In this document: positions 43,770 to 52,731 of the stretch, one piece after another
Layout: each line of letters opens with the position of its first letter
Position numbering within the stretch: position 1 is the stretch's first letter
From: JAJCYX01 sp965243825
GTDB taxonomy: Bacteria; Chloroflexota; Dehalococcoidia; Lucifugimonadales; Lucifugimonadaceae
Assembly: GCA_965243825.1 (NCBI GenBank)
Contig: CBDEVT010000001.1
Span: forward strand, 1,054,001 to 1,118,000
DNA: 64,000 nt
Direction: 5' to 3'
Made by a program: the position numbers and the translations under genes
The notes under the pieces: generated by a model
What the model was told of the DNA's origin: nothing
The model's database searches: none
Seen by the model: only the letters and a program-made list of their open reading frames with translations

Positions 43770-43799
43770 GGTCAACGCGAATTCACGTAATGTGAACGA

Positions 43800-44948
43800 C
43801 TACCAGTTCGTGTGTGAGCCGTCTCGGCGCTTCCAGTGCGGCATCTCGTAGAACCGGAACGGCTCGGTTAGCGCTGATTCGTCCACTTCGATGCCGAGTC
43901 CCGGTGCATCTTGCACGGTCACTCGTCCAGGCGAAATCACTGGTTGTGCCGGGAATACCTCTTCGCTGTAGTGACCTGTGTCGCCAGCAGCTGAACGCCA
44001 GATCTCTAGCCAGGCGAAGTTTGGTGACGCCATCCCGAGGTGCGCACTTGCTGCTGAACAGATCGGCCCCAGTGGGTTGTGCGGCATCAAGTCGATGTAA
44101 TGAGCCTCTGCCCAGCCGGCGACTTTCATGCCTTCAGTGAACCCGCCGACGTTGCAGATATCGATGCGCGCATAGTTCGTGATGCCTCGTTCTATGTAGG
44201 GCAGAAACTGCCACTTGGATGCAAACTCCTCGCCGATTGCAAACGGCACATCTGTCATGGTCCGCAGGGTTTCGTACGCCTCAGGCGTCTCATCCCTGAT
44301 CGGCTCCTCGATCCAGTCGATCGTGTGTGGTGGCAGCATCTGCAGGAAAGAAGCGGCTTCCGCGACGCTCAGCCTGTGGTGATACTCGACACCCAGTACA
44401 GGCTCTCGCCCGAGTGACTTGCGTATTTTGATGAGCGCCTCTGCGGCCATAGCGATCGATTCGCGAGGCTCAAATATGTTCTCCTGGAAAGGGTTTCCGA
44501 CGATAACCCGCAGACACTTCGAGCCTTCAGCCCACATCTTCTCGCAAGCATCAACGAGTTCTTCGATCGTGTCACCGAAGGCTGTCGTGAAAGTTGGAAT
44601 CCAATCACGCTGCTTGCCGCCAAGGAGTTCGTAAACCGGAACGCCAAGTTTCTTGCCAATGAGGTCATAGAGTGCAATGTCTATGGCCGAGATGGCGCCT
44701 GTCAGGACCCGGCCACCTTCGAAGTACTGGCTCCGGTACATCTCCTGCCAGAGCGCACCACGTTGCATCGGATCACGGCCGATGAGCCATTCGCGGTAGT
44801 GCTTCACCGCACCATCGACCGCTAATTCGCGCGATGAAAGGCCGGACTCACCCCAGCCATAGATCCCTTCGTCAGTCTCGACTTTCACGAGCATCTGGTT
44901 TCGATGCCCCACGAAAACCGGGAAGCCCTTTACGTCTGTGATCTTCAT
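43800..44948 (-). CDS. Enolase-superfamily protein, DgoD-like (paralogue 3, altered metal ligand)
   Basis: A 382-residue relative of paralogues 1 and 2, with the same start (MKITDVKGFPV), barrel order and C-terminal DGSHTNW. The Glu of WIEEPI, the Glu of GEEF and the His of MPHNPLGP are kept. At the first ligand site the others read T/V-D-x-HHR, whereas this one reads GVEYHHR, so Asp is replaced by Glu. Glu can bind Mg2+ but would shift its position. It is transcribed alone, with 126 bases to moaC upstream and a hairpin downstream. Confidence 0.82.
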   Translation of the reverse strand: MKITDVKGFPVFVGHRNQMLVKVETDEGIYGWGESGLSSRELAVDGAVKHYREWLIGRDPMQRGALWQEMYRSQYFEGGRVLTGAISAIDIALYDLIGKKLGVPVYELLGGKQRDWIPTFTTAFGDTIEELVDACEKMWAEGSKCLRVIVGNPFQENIFEPRESIAMAAEALIKIRKSLGREPVLGVEYHHRLSVAEAASFLQMLPPHTIDWIEEPIRDETPEAYETLRTMTDVPFAIGEEFASKWQFLPYIERGITNYARIDICNVGGFTEGMKVAGWAEAHYIDLMPHNPLGPICSAASAHLGMASPNFAWLEIWRSAAGDTGHYSEEVFPAQPVISPGRVTVQDAPGLGIEVDESALTEPFRFYEMPHWKRRDGSHTNW

Positions 44949-45074
44949 GCAGTGGTCGCTCCGAGTTGCGTTAGAAGAGTAGTTGGGTCAGTGGCGTCGA
45001 AGCGTAACACTGGCGTCGTGTCAGAGTGCGCTCAAGACTGAAAACAGGGAGGAGTATTCGAGAGGTCGAGCCGC

Positions 45075-45569
45075 TCAAGGAGCGGTGAAATCGCCGCTCT
45101 TGCCACCGGATTTCCGGACAACACGCACAGCGTCGATCTTCATGCCACGATCGACCGCTTTACACATGTCGTACACCGTAAGGCCGGCCACTGTGGCCGC
45201 TGTTAGGGCTTCCATTTCGACCCCTGTCTTCCATGCAGCTCGAGCAGTAGCAGTGATCTCTATTCCGACCTCATCAGAACCTGACTCAAGTTCGGCGAGC
45301 TCAACAGTGATCTGCGTCAACGGGATGGGATGGCAGAGCGGAATTAGATCCGATGTGCGCTTGGCTGCCATGACACCTGCTAGTCGTGCCACGCCAAGCA
45401 CGTCGCCCTTCTCAAAACCGCCGTCGCGAATCAACTGAAGCGTCTCTGGCTGCATCAGCACTCGACCCTTCGCGACAGCCACACGCTCCGTGACTTCCTT
45501 AGCACCGACATCCACCATTCGGGCCTCGCCAGACTCGTCGATATGTGAGAGTTTTTTCTCGTTGGTCAT
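45075..45569 (-). CDS. moaC: Cyclic pyranopterin monophosphate synthase MoaC
   Basis: A 164-residue protein that rearranges the 3',8-cyclo-GTP intermediate made by MoaA into cyclic pyranopterin in molybdenum-cofactor synthesis. Visible motifs are MVDVGAKEVTERVA near the start, LIPLCHPIPLT and VEMEALTAATVAGLTVYDMCKAVDR, ending KSGGKSG. The ATG at 45569 is preferred over 45620, as the latter adds 17 unmatched residues inside rnhA. It follows rnhA by 10 bases, in the order moaA-rnhA-moaC. Confidence 0.93.
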   Translation of the reverse strand: MTNEKKLSHIDESGEARMVDVGAKEVTERVAVAKGRVLMQPETLQLIRDGGFEKGDVLGVARLAGVMAAKRTSDLIPLCHPIPLTQITVELAELESGSDEVGIEITATARAAWKTGVEMEALTAATVAGLTVYDMCKAVDRGMKIDAVRVVRKSGGKSGDFTAP

Positions 45570-45579
45570 CAGGAACTGC

Positions 45580-46071
45580 TCAGGTGGCGGTCGCCTGGGT
45601 CTTTTCAAACTCTTCGTCAATCAATGTCGCATCCGTGCGGGCAGCGGTATTGGCAAGCACGTCGCAACGCTCGTTTTCAGGATGCCCTGCGTGCCCGCGC
45701 ACCCATTCGAACGACACATCATGCCTGTCCACTGCGTCGAGTAAACGTCCCCAGAGATCAGGGTTAAGTGCCATCTCTTTCTTATTCCGGCGCCAGCCGT
45801 TAGCGCGCCACTTCTTCGCCCAGCCTTTTTCGATGCCATTAACCACATATTGCGAATCGGTGCTGAGGATCACTTTGCAAGAACGCTTCAACGATTCCAG
45901 CGCCACTATCGCTCCAAGTAGCTCCATGCGATTGTTGGTCGTGTTGCGGAATCCAGCTGCGAACTCTTTCTCCTGGCCGTTCCAAATAAGGAGTGCGCCG
46001 TAGCCTCCTGGGCCCGGGTTGCCGATCGCGGAGCCGTCCGAATAGGCGCGAACTGTACCGTCGCTGCTCAA
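45580..46071 (-). CDS. rnhA: Ribonuclease HI
   Basis: A 163-residue enzyme cutting RNA in RNA-DNA hybrids. The carboxylate tetrad is complete: Asp in AYSDGSAIGNPGPGG, Glu in NRMELLGAI, Asp in LSTDSQYV and Asp in NERCDVLA. The basic handle GWAKKWRANGWRRNKKE is also present. It sits between moaA and moaC on the same strand, 21 and 10 bases away. This is an unexpected neighbour functionally, and probably reflects compact packing. Confidence 0.92.
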   Translation of the reverse strand: MSSDGTVRAYSDGSAIGNPGPGGYGALLIWNGQEKEFAAGFRNTTNNRMELLGAIVALESLKRSCKVILSTDSQYVVNGIEKGWAKKWRANGWRRNKKEMALNPDLWGRLLDAVDRHDVSFEWVRGHAGHPENERCDVLANTAARTDATLIDEEFEKTQATAT

Positions 46072-46092
46072 ACTCCAGCTCGTTGCATTTGA

Positions 46093-47157
46093 CTATCCGC
46101 CAATCTGGTACATCTCGATTTTCCGACCGCTGCGCGCACCTTTGACCCTGCCTGTCTCCCAGTCAGTATTGGCCTCCCTGATCTCGGAATAGCGGTCTGA
46201 ACGCTGTGCCCACACACCGCTGACCGCTTCGACGATCTCATCATCTGAAGCACCGCCGCGGAGCAGGCTCTTGAGGTCGGTTCCACCGCTTGCGAACAGG
46301 CAGGTGACGAGGCGTCCATCGGTCGTGAGGCGTGCGCGCGTGCAATCTCCGCAGAATGGCATCGAGACCGAAGCGATCACGCCAATCTCGCCATCGCCGT
46401 CCTTGTATCGATAGCGTGTAGCGACCTCACCGAGGTAGTTCGGCTCCAGTGGCTCCAGTGGGAATTCGCTGCTTATCTTTTCGATGATCTCTTTTGCCGT
46501 GACGACCTGGTCAAGCTTCCAGCCGTTCCGGTTTCCGACGTCCATGTATTCGATAAACCGAACGATGTGACCTGTTCCTTTGAAGTGACGAGCCATATCA
46601 ACGATCGTGTCGTCGTTGACATCACGTTGTACGACGGTGTCAATCTTGATGGGAGAAAGCCCGACTCGCACCGCCTCTTCAATGCCTTCGAGGGTACGCT
46701 CAGGCCCATACGGCCTACCGCTCATCTGCTTTGCGATCTCTTCGTCGAGGCTGTCCAGGCTCACAGTGATGCGCTCAAGCCCGGCAGCTTTCAGGTCCGC
46801 TGCCATCTTCGAGAGCAGGAATCCATTCGTGGTGAGCGCTATGTCCTCGACGCCATCAATCAACGCCAGTTTCTCTATCAAGGCTGGAAGCTGAACTCGC
46901 ACTAGCGGCTCGCCACCGGTTATGCGGAGCTTATTGACGCCGAGGCCAACGAATATGCGAACCAGACGCTCGATCTCCTCGAAGTTGAGAATCTCCGGTT
47001 TCGGCAGAAATTCGTATCGCTCACCGAAGATTTCGGCCGGCATGCAGTAGGTGCACCGAAAGTTGCAGCGATCAGTCACCGAGATTCGAAGATCGCGCAT
47101 TGGCCTTCCGAACTTGTCGGTGAGCGCTGGAACGGAGTGATGCTGGGATTGAGTCAT
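46093..47157 (-). CDS. moaA: GTP 3',8-cyclase MoaA
   Basis: A 354-residue radical SAM protein. The N-terminal cluster motif CNFRCTYC is preceded by RISVTDR, the SAM-binding TGGEPLVR follows, and the C-terminal second-cluster Cys residues lie in PFCGDCTRARL and LVTCLF. It ends in the MoaA-typical Gly-Gly. It converts GTP to 3',8-cyclo-7,8-dihydro-GTP, the first step of molybdopterin synthesis. The ATG at 47157 is preferred over 47208, since the latter adds residues without similarity. It is the first gene of the moaA-rnhA-moaC unit. Confidence 0.93.
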   Translation of the reverse strand: MTQSQHHSVPALTDKFGRPMRDLRISVTDRCNFRCTYCMPAEIFGERYEFLPKPEILNFEEIERLVRIFVGLGVNKLRITGGEPLVRVQLPALIEKLALIDGVEDIALTTNGFLLSKMAADLKAAGLERITVSLDSLDEEIAKQMSGRPYGPERTLEGIEEAVRVGLSPIKIDTVVQRDVNDDTIVDMARHFKGTGHIVRFIEYMDVGNRNGWKLDQVVTAKEIIEKISSEFPLEPLEPNYLGEVATRYRYKDGDGEIGVIASVSMPFCGDCTRARLTTDGRLVTCLFASGGTDLKSLLRGGASDDEIVEAVSGVWAQRSDRYSEIREANTDWETGRVKGARSGRKIEMYQIGG

Positions 47158-47252
47158 GCGCATACGGCGTTGTAATGTGCCGTCCGCTACAAGTTTAACT
47201 CCAGGCACCGGACCAAGGTGTCTACCTGTTCTGACATGTACTGATCGTACGG

Positions 47253-47861
47253 CTAGCTACTCAGCCATTCCTCTATATGCGGTCGCATTTTCTGAACAGC
47301 CGCACCACGGTGACTGATCGAGTCTTTCTGGTCACCGGTTAATTCTGCCGATGTCTTCGCGTGACCTGCGAGCCAGAAGACAGGATCGTAACCGAAGCCG
47401 TTTTCGCCGATGGGCTGATGGGCGATCGCACCTTCAACGGCTCCTTCTTGAGTATTGATGCTCCCCGGGACATCAGATCCAGCAAACGCCAGGACAGCCC
47501 GAAATCTTGCCTTTCTGTCCCAGCCGCTTACTTCCTTCATTTCAGCCAACAACTTCTCTACTCTTTCTTCATCTGACAGCCCGGCTCCGCCATAGCGCGC
47601 AGATTGCACTCCCGGTCGTCCTTCAAGCGCTTCAACTTCAAGGCCTGAATCGTCGGCCAGCACCGTCTCGCCTGTTAAACGCGCATAACCCTCCGCCTTG
47701 AGCCTGGCATTGGCTTCGAAGGTGTCCCCGGTCTCCTCGACTTCCTCAGAAATCCCTGTTTCCTCGAGTCCAACCAGCTCAAGATCCAAATCGCCGAGTA
47801 GACGCTTGAATTCGTTTACTTTCCCGGCATTCCGTGTCGCTATGACCAATCGCTTACGCAT
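47253..47861 (-). CDS. rdgB: XTP/dITP diphosphatase (RdgB/HAM1)
   Basis: A 202-residue house-cleaning nucleotidase that hydrolyses non-canonical purine nucleoside triphosphates. Motifs in family order are ATRNAGKVNEFKRLL, LADDSGLEVEAL, ENGFGYDPVFW and the substrate-binding SHRGAAV near the C-terminus. The ATG at 47861 is preferred over 47936, as it places the first motif normally. It is divergent from the caa3 operon and about 95 bases upstream of moaA on the same strand. Confidence 0.93.
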   Translation of the reverse strand: MRKRLVIATRNAGKVNEFKRLLGDLDLELVGLEETGISEEVEETGDTFEANARLKAEGYARLTGETVLADDSGLEVEALEGRPGVQSARYGGAGLSDEERVEKLLAEMKEVSGWDRKARFRAVLAFAGSDVPGSINTQEGAVEGAIAHQPIGENGFGYDPVFWLAGHAKTSAELTGDQKDSISHRGAAVQKMRPHIEEWLSS

Positions 47862-47943
47862 TTCGTTTTGTTGCTCCGTGAGCTCGGTGACTTTCGGTGT
47901 ATTGAGTCTGTAATAAGGGCCGCGTGAACGCACCAACTACCCG

Positions 47944-47973
47944 TTGCGTCTGAGTAGCGCTGGGTGCTATGCT
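47944..47973 (+). promoter_or_regulatory. Promoter of the caa3 oxidase operon
   Basis: TTGCGT (47944-47949) and an extended -10, TG-C-TATGCT (47965-47973), are separated by 18 bases, about 90 bases before coxB. The arrangement is close to the sigma-70 consensus and is the best promoter I see in the window. Confidence 0.5.
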
Positions 47974-48061
47974 CACCGGCGCTTGAGAAAAAGTGCACAA
48001 ATCGATTTGTGCCCCAGAAGACTACCAGCAGCCAACTCAAAACAGGCCGTCCGCAGACTAG

Positions 48062-49513
48062 ATGCTTTTCAATCTCCTGCCACGTTTACCGCGCCGCCGG
48101 ATACTTATTTTCGCAATCCTGGCGTCCGCAGCTCTCATCTCGGCCTGTGCGACAGAGAACCCGCAGGATACCTTCGACACAGCCGGTCCTGTTGCTGAAG
48201 ACCAGGCGAACCTTTTCAAGTTCATCTTCTGGATTGCGGTTGTAGTCTTCATCCTGGTTGAAGGCGGAATTATCTGGATCACTCTCAAGTACCGCAGGCG
48301 CAGTGACTCTGAGATGCCGGCCCAGACTCATGGCAACACCAAGCTTGAGTTGACCTGGACCTTTATTCCCACCCTGATCATCATCGCGATTGCAATTCCG
48401 ACCGTTATCGGCATCTGGGACCTTGCAGAACCACCGTCAGACGAACCGCAAATGACCGTTGAAGCCATCGGTCACCAGTGGTGGTTTGAGTTCCGTTATC
48501 CGGGTGAAGAGGTGGTCACAGCCAACGAACTGCGAGTTCCTGTTGGTAAGAATGTTGTTGTGAAGCTTGAATCGCAGGACGTAATTCACTCGTTCTGGGT
48601 TCCAAAGCTTTTCGGAAAAGTCGACATGATCCCCACCAGAGAGAATGAACTCTGGTTCAGAGCTGATGAGCCCGGTGTCTTCTTCGGTCAATGTGCGGAG
48701 TTCTGTGGGATTGCTCACGCCCTGATGCGTTTCCGAGTTATCGCTCAGCCTGAAGAGGAATACAACGAGTGGATCGCAGGAATGCGCAGGCCACCGGCTC
48801 CAGCCGAAGATGGTAGCGGCGCCGACCGAGGCCGAACCCTTTTCGCCCAGAACTGCAGCTCTTGCCACACGACCAACAGCTACGTCGCTGGCGCATATCA
48901 GCAAGAGATCATCAACCAGGAGAACAGATGGAACGGTTGGCTTGGTGATATCGAAAACGCACCGATCGTCTCAGCGCCAAATCTGACTCACTTCGGTACA
49001 CGCCTTACCCTGGGCGCAGGAATCGCTGATCTTGATCGGGCATCCTTGATCGACTGGATTGATGACCCACGGAGAATCAAGCCCGGGACTCGTATGCAGG
49101 AGCATGCGGCCGTGTACCAGACCGCAGATGGCACCGCCAATTTGAGCGATGCCGAGATTGCTGATATTGCTGATTACCTGCTTGCGCTTACCCCTGGAGA
49201 CTCAGACGCTCCGGTTGTTGATCCAGGCGGCTCCGGCGACCCGGTTGAACTGGGTGAGGAGCTGTTCATAACCAGCTGCTCCGCCTGCCACAACACGACA
49301 GCCGAAACTAAGGTTGGCCCGGGACTTGCGGGCATTGGTGACCGAGGTGAGACCCGGGTCGATGGTCTCACGACGGCTGAGTACATCAGGGAATCGTTAC
49401 TGAACCCGGGCGCGTACGTCGTGGAGGGTTTCGGTCCTTCGATGCCATCGTTCGGAAATCTGTCTGAAACTGAGATTGATGGCCTTGTGGCCTACCTCAA
49501 GACGCTCGAATAG
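48062..49513 (+). CDS. coxB: Cytochrome c oxidase subunit II with two fused cytochrome c domains
   Basis: A 483-residue lipoprotein-like subunit. A signal peptide with lipobox (AALISAC, Cys about 30), two transmembrane helices (about 48-72, 95-115) and a cupredoxin domain with the CuA site (His in DVIHSFWVP, then CAEFCGIAHALM) are visible. Two C-terminal c-type cytochrome segments follow, CSSCH (about 264-268) and CSACH (about 405-409), with Met candidates in KPGTRMQ and GPSMPSF. A single heme is usual in caa3 enzymes, so this is a di-heme form. It is the first gene of coxBACD-ctaG-acylphosphatase. Confidence 0.92.
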   Translation: MLFNLLPRLPRRRILIFAILASAALISACATENPQDTFDTAGPVAEDQANLFKFIFWIAVVVFILVEGGIIWITLKYRRRSDSEMPAQTHGNTKLELTWTFIPTLIIIAIAIPTVIGIWDLAEPPSDEPQMTVEAIGHQWWFEFRYPGEEVVTANELRVPVGKNVVVKLESQDVIHSFWVPKLFGKVDMIPTRENELWFRADEPGVFFGQCAEFCGIAHALMRFRVIAQPEEEYNEWIAGMRRPPAPAEDGSGADRGRTLFAQNCSSCHTTNSYVAGAYQQEIINQENRWNGWLGDIENAPIVSAPNLTHFGTRLTLGAGIADLDRASLIDWIDDPRRIKPGTRMQEHAAVYQTADGTANLSDAEIADIADYLLALTPGDSDAPVVDPGGSGDPVELGEELFITSCSACHNTTAETKVGPGLAGIGDRGETRVDGLTTAEYIRESLLNPGAYVVEGFGPSMPSFGNLSETEIDGLVAYLKTLE

Positions 49514-49524
49514 CGGAGATTCTG

Positions 49525-51438
49525 GTGACAACAACCTCCCTCACAATTCCTCGGATATTCGACCGCCCCAAGAGCGAAAGCGGTATTTGGAGCTGGATCG
49601 GCACCGTCGATCACAAGCGAATCGGAACGATGTACGGAATCACATCGTTCATCTGGTTCCTCGTCGGTGGATTTGAGGCGCTGCTCATTCGACTTCAGCT
49701 TGCGACTGCTGACAGCGACCTGATCGGCCCGGAGACTTTCAACCAGCTCTTCACCATGCATGGCACAACCATGGTGTTCCTGGTTGTGATGCCACTAAGC
49801 GCGGCATTCTTCAACTGGCTCGTTCCTTTGCAGATTGGCGCGCGTGATGTTGCATTCCCGCGCATGAACGCATTGAGCTTCTGGCTCTTCCTGTTCGGTG
49901 GAATTCTGCTCAACGTCGGCTGGTTCACTGGAGACTCACCGAACGGTGGCTGGTTCGGCTACGCACCGAACTCTGGCATCACCTTCAACACCGGTTCGGG
50001 AATGACCTTCTGGGCTATTGGCCTGAGCGTGCTTGGTGTCGCATCGATCGCAGCCGGTCTGAACTTCATCGTCACCATATTCAACATGCGTGCACCAGGC
50101 ATGACGCTGTTCAAGATGCCGGTGTTTACCTGGATGACCCTTATCACTTCGGTGCTGCTTGTGCTGGCCATTCCGGTGATCGGTGTCGCACTGATCCAGA
50201 TCGGCACAGACCGCCTCTATGGCACCAACTTCTTCAACTCATTGAACGGTGGAGATCCGGTGCTGTGGCAGCATATGTTCTGGCTATTCGGCCATCCTGA
50301 GGTATACATCCTCATCCTGCCAGCAATGGGTATCGTTTCCGAGGTCCTGCCAACGTTCTCCCGGAAACCGCTGTTTGGGTACTCATTCGTCATCTTCTCC
50401 GGAATCGGAATCGCTTTCCTCGGTTGGTTCGTGTGGTCACACCACATGTTCACAGTTGGCCTCGGACCGGCAGCTACATCGGCATTCGCGATTTCAACAA
50501 TGGCGATCGCCATACCGACAGGAGTCAAGATCCTTAACTGGATGGCGACGCTGGTCCGCGGATCGATCGAGATAAACACGCCTATGCTGTTCTCGATCTC
50601 GTTCATCGCCATGTTCACGATCGGTGGATTGAGCGGAGTTATGCACGCATCGGCACCGACTGATGCACAGCAGCAGGACACTTACTTCGTAGTCGCTCAC
50701 TTCCACTATGTGCTCTTCGGTGGCGCGCTGATGGCTATCTTCAGCGGCATCTACTACTGGTGGCCGAAAATGACCGGCTACATTCTCAACGAGAGAATCG
50801 GCATCGCTGTCTGGTTCCTGTTGCTACTCGGCTTCAACCTGCAGTTCGCTCCGATGCACTGGCTCGGCATGGACGGAATGCCTCGCCGAATATTCACCTA
50901 CTCGTCTGACCAGGGCTGGGAGAACCTGAACATGCTGGCGTCTACCGGAGGTCTGATCATTGCGATCGGAATCCTGGTATTCCTGTTCGGCGTCTGGTAC
51001 AGCCGAAAGAACAAGCAGATGGCAGGTGACGACCCCTGGAACGCTCGGACACTTGAGTGGTCCATATCGTCTCCTCCACCGCACTACAACTTCGAACACA
51101 TCCCTGAGGTTCGATACCGAGATGATTTCTGGTACCAGAAGTACCCGGAACTGCTCGAGCACGAGGAAGGCCACGAGCCTTCGGAAGAAGCCGAGGAAAC
51201 CCAGTCAGCGCCTTCAGGTGGTGCCGGTGACGAAGACGATGATCACGGCGGGCACGGCATCCACCTTCCTGACATGTCTTACTACCCGTTCCTGGCAGCA
51301 GCCGGAACCACACTCGGAATGGGCGGCCTGATGGCTGGCTACTGGGTGATAGTACTGGGTGGTGTGATCGGATTGTGGGGCATCATCGGCTGGTCACTTG
51401 AGCCGGTAAATGACCCTGACCCTGATGTAGAGCACTGA
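49525..51438 (+). CDS. coxA: Cytochrome c oxidase subunit I (caa3, SoxM type)
   Basis: A 637-residue catalytic subunit with 12 helices plus two more at the C-terminus. Ligands and channel residues include the heme His in MHGTTMVFLVV, WLFGHPEVYILILP (CuB His and Tyr), WSHHMFTVG, the K-channel Lys in PTGVKILNW and HFHYVLFGG. After residue about 545 a Glu/Asp/His-rich linker leads to two extra hydrophobic segments. The GTG start at 49525 begins 11 bases after coxB. It is the proton-pumping oxygen reductase that complements the ba3 enzyme. Confidence 0.94.
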   Translation: MTTTSLTIPRIFDRPKSESGIWSWIGTVDHKRIGTMYGITSFIWFLVGGFEALLIRLQLATADSDLIGPETFNQLFTMHGTTMVFLVVMPLSAAFFNWLVPLQIGARDVAFPRMNALSFWLFLFGGILLNVGWFTGDSPNGGWFGYAPNSGITFNTGSGMTFWAIGLSVLGVASIAAGLNFIVTIFNMRAPGMTLFKMPVFTWMTLITSVLLVLAIPVIGVALIQIGTDRLYGTNFFNSLNGGDPVLWQHMFWLFGHPEVYILILPAMGIVSEVLPTFSRKPLFGYSFVIFSGIGIAFLGWFVWSHHMFTVGLGPAATSAFAISTMAIAIPTGVKILNWMATLVRGSIEINTPMLFSISFIAMFTIGGLSGVMHASAPTDAQQQDTYFVVAHFHYVLFGGALMAIFSGIYYWWPKMTGYILNERIGIAVWFLLLLGFNLQFAPMHWLGMDGMPRRIFTYSSDQGWENLNMLASTGGLIIAIGILVFLFGVWYSRKNKQMAGDDPWNARTLEWSISSPPPHYNFEHIPEVRYRDDFWYQKYPELLEHEEGHEPSEEAEETQSAPSGGAGDEDDDHGGHGIHLPDMSYYPFLAAAGTTLGMGGLMAGYWVIVLGGVIGLWGIIGWSLEPVNDPDPDVEH

Positions 51439-51481
51439 TTTAGAGAACACTGGAAGCGGACCACCGATTGGGACAGCTAAC

Positions 51482-52147
51482 TTGGCGCAACAGGCGATAG
51501 CAACCGAATATCACGAAGAGGTTCATGACCCGACGTACAACACGTCGACCGGTCTAAGCAACCGCAAGTTGCTGATGTGGGCGTTCCTTGCCTCTGACAT
51601 CATGTTCTTCGGTTCGTTCATCGCCACGTACCTGGTATATCGCAACCGTAGCCTTGTTGGTCCGTATCCAGAAAACGTTCTCGATATCCCGATCACTACG
51701 GTCTCTACCTTCGTGCTGCTGATGTCGAGTCTTGCGATGGTGCTGGCGTTGCACTACGTACGAGAAGACTCAAAAATTGCCGGCAGGTTCTGGATATTCG
51801 CCACTGCGGCGCTTGGCATAGTTTTCCTCGGATTCCAGGTAGTCGAATTCCAGGTATTCGTAAACGAGGGCCTGACCCCACGCACGAACCTGTTCGGCAG
51901 TACGTTCTTCATACTGACCGGAATTCACGGCGCTCACGTGACCATCGGTGTCCTCTGGCTACTGTTCCTGCTGTTCGGACACTTCAAAGGAACGTTGCGG
52001 TCTGAAAATTCACTGGACCTTGAGATAGCCGGGCTGTACTGGCACTTTGTTGATATCGTTTGGATCGTCATCTTCACAGTGGTGTATCTGGTAACTGCGA
52101 ACGATGGACCGCCTCCTGGTGCGCCGCCGTTCATTCATCACGGATAA
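51482..52147 (+). CDS. coxC: Cytochrome c oxidase subunit III
   Basis: A 221-residue membrane subunit with five helices. Typical stretches are LLMWAFLASDIMFFGSFI at the first helix, with the conserved SDIMFFG, then FFILTGIHGAHVTIGVLWLL and GLYWHFVDIVWIVIFTVVYL at the last. It stabilises subunit I and the proton entry. The TTG start at 51482 lies 43 bases after coxA, and coxD follows after 18 bases. Confidence 0.93.
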   Translation: MAQQAIATEYHEEVHDPTYNTSTGLSNRKLLMWAFLASDIMFFGSFIATYLVYRNRSLVGPYPENVLDIPITTVSTFVLLMSSLAMVLALHYVREDSKIAGRFWIFATAALGIVFLGFQVVEFQVFVNEGLTPRTNLFGSTFFILTGIHGAHVTIGVLWLLFLLFGHFKGTLRSENSLDLEIAGLYWHFVDIVWIVIFTVVYLVTANDGPPPGAPPFIHHG

Positions 52148-52165
52148 CTGAGAAGTAAATAGCGA

Positions 52166-52609
52166 ATGCCTGAAGAGAACTCATCCAAGAACATGCTTAC
52201 CCATGAGGGCAAGGGCTGGTGGAACCTGCCTAAAACCCCTCAGGAAGAGACGGATCCTCCATATGAAGGGCCGGTCGGTGGGCCGTGGTTGAGGCAGGCA
52301 TGGGACTTCATCACGTACGCAGGTGTGTCCCATGCTTCGGTGCGTGGCTACCTTGTAATAGCGGTAATTCTTTCGATCCTGACGTTCCTGGAGTTCCGGC
52401 TCTTCGATATTGAGGCCTTTGGCGATTCCGGGCGCAATGCCATCATGATCGCCCTCTCAATATTGAAGTTCCTGATGGTGGTCGCCTTCTTCATGCACCT
52501 ACGATTCGAAAACAAGTACTACTCGTGGATCTTTGGGTTGTCCATGTTGCTTGGAGTAGGTGTATTCCTCGCAGTTCTGCTGCTTCAGCGCCATCACGGA
52601 TTCGGTTAG
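52166..52609 (+). CDS. coxD: Cytochrome c oxidase subunit IV (prokaryotic)
   Basis: A 147-residue protein. A hydrophilic N-terminal part of about 55 residues is followed by three hydrophobic helices (GYLVIAVILSILTFLE, AIMIALSILKFLMVVAFFMHL, IFGLSMLLGVGVFLAVLLL). The KFLMVVAFFMHLRF segment is the hallmark of the COX4 pro family. It sits between coxC and ctaG, as expected. Confidence 0.88.
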   Translation: MPEENSSKNMLTHEGKGWWNLPKTPQEETDPPYEGPVGGPWLRQAWDFITYAGVSHASVRGYLVIAVILSILTFLEFRLFDIEAFGDSGRNAIMIALSILKFLMVVAFFMHLRFENKYYSWIFGLSMLLGVGVFLAVLLLQRHHGFG

Positions 52610-52731
52610 GCACCTTGTCCTAATTCGGGCCACCAAATCACCCGAATCTCCTCGCTGCCGGTCAAGTTCACAGATAGACTGTTCGCGCACGGTTTGATCC
52701 ACTCAGTTCCGCGCATTGGAAACAATCTACG

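Noticed and set aside
45071..45085. 6-bp hairpin spanning the moaC stop codon as a terminator
   Set aside because: It overlaps the coding end, has a 3-base loop and no T-run after it.
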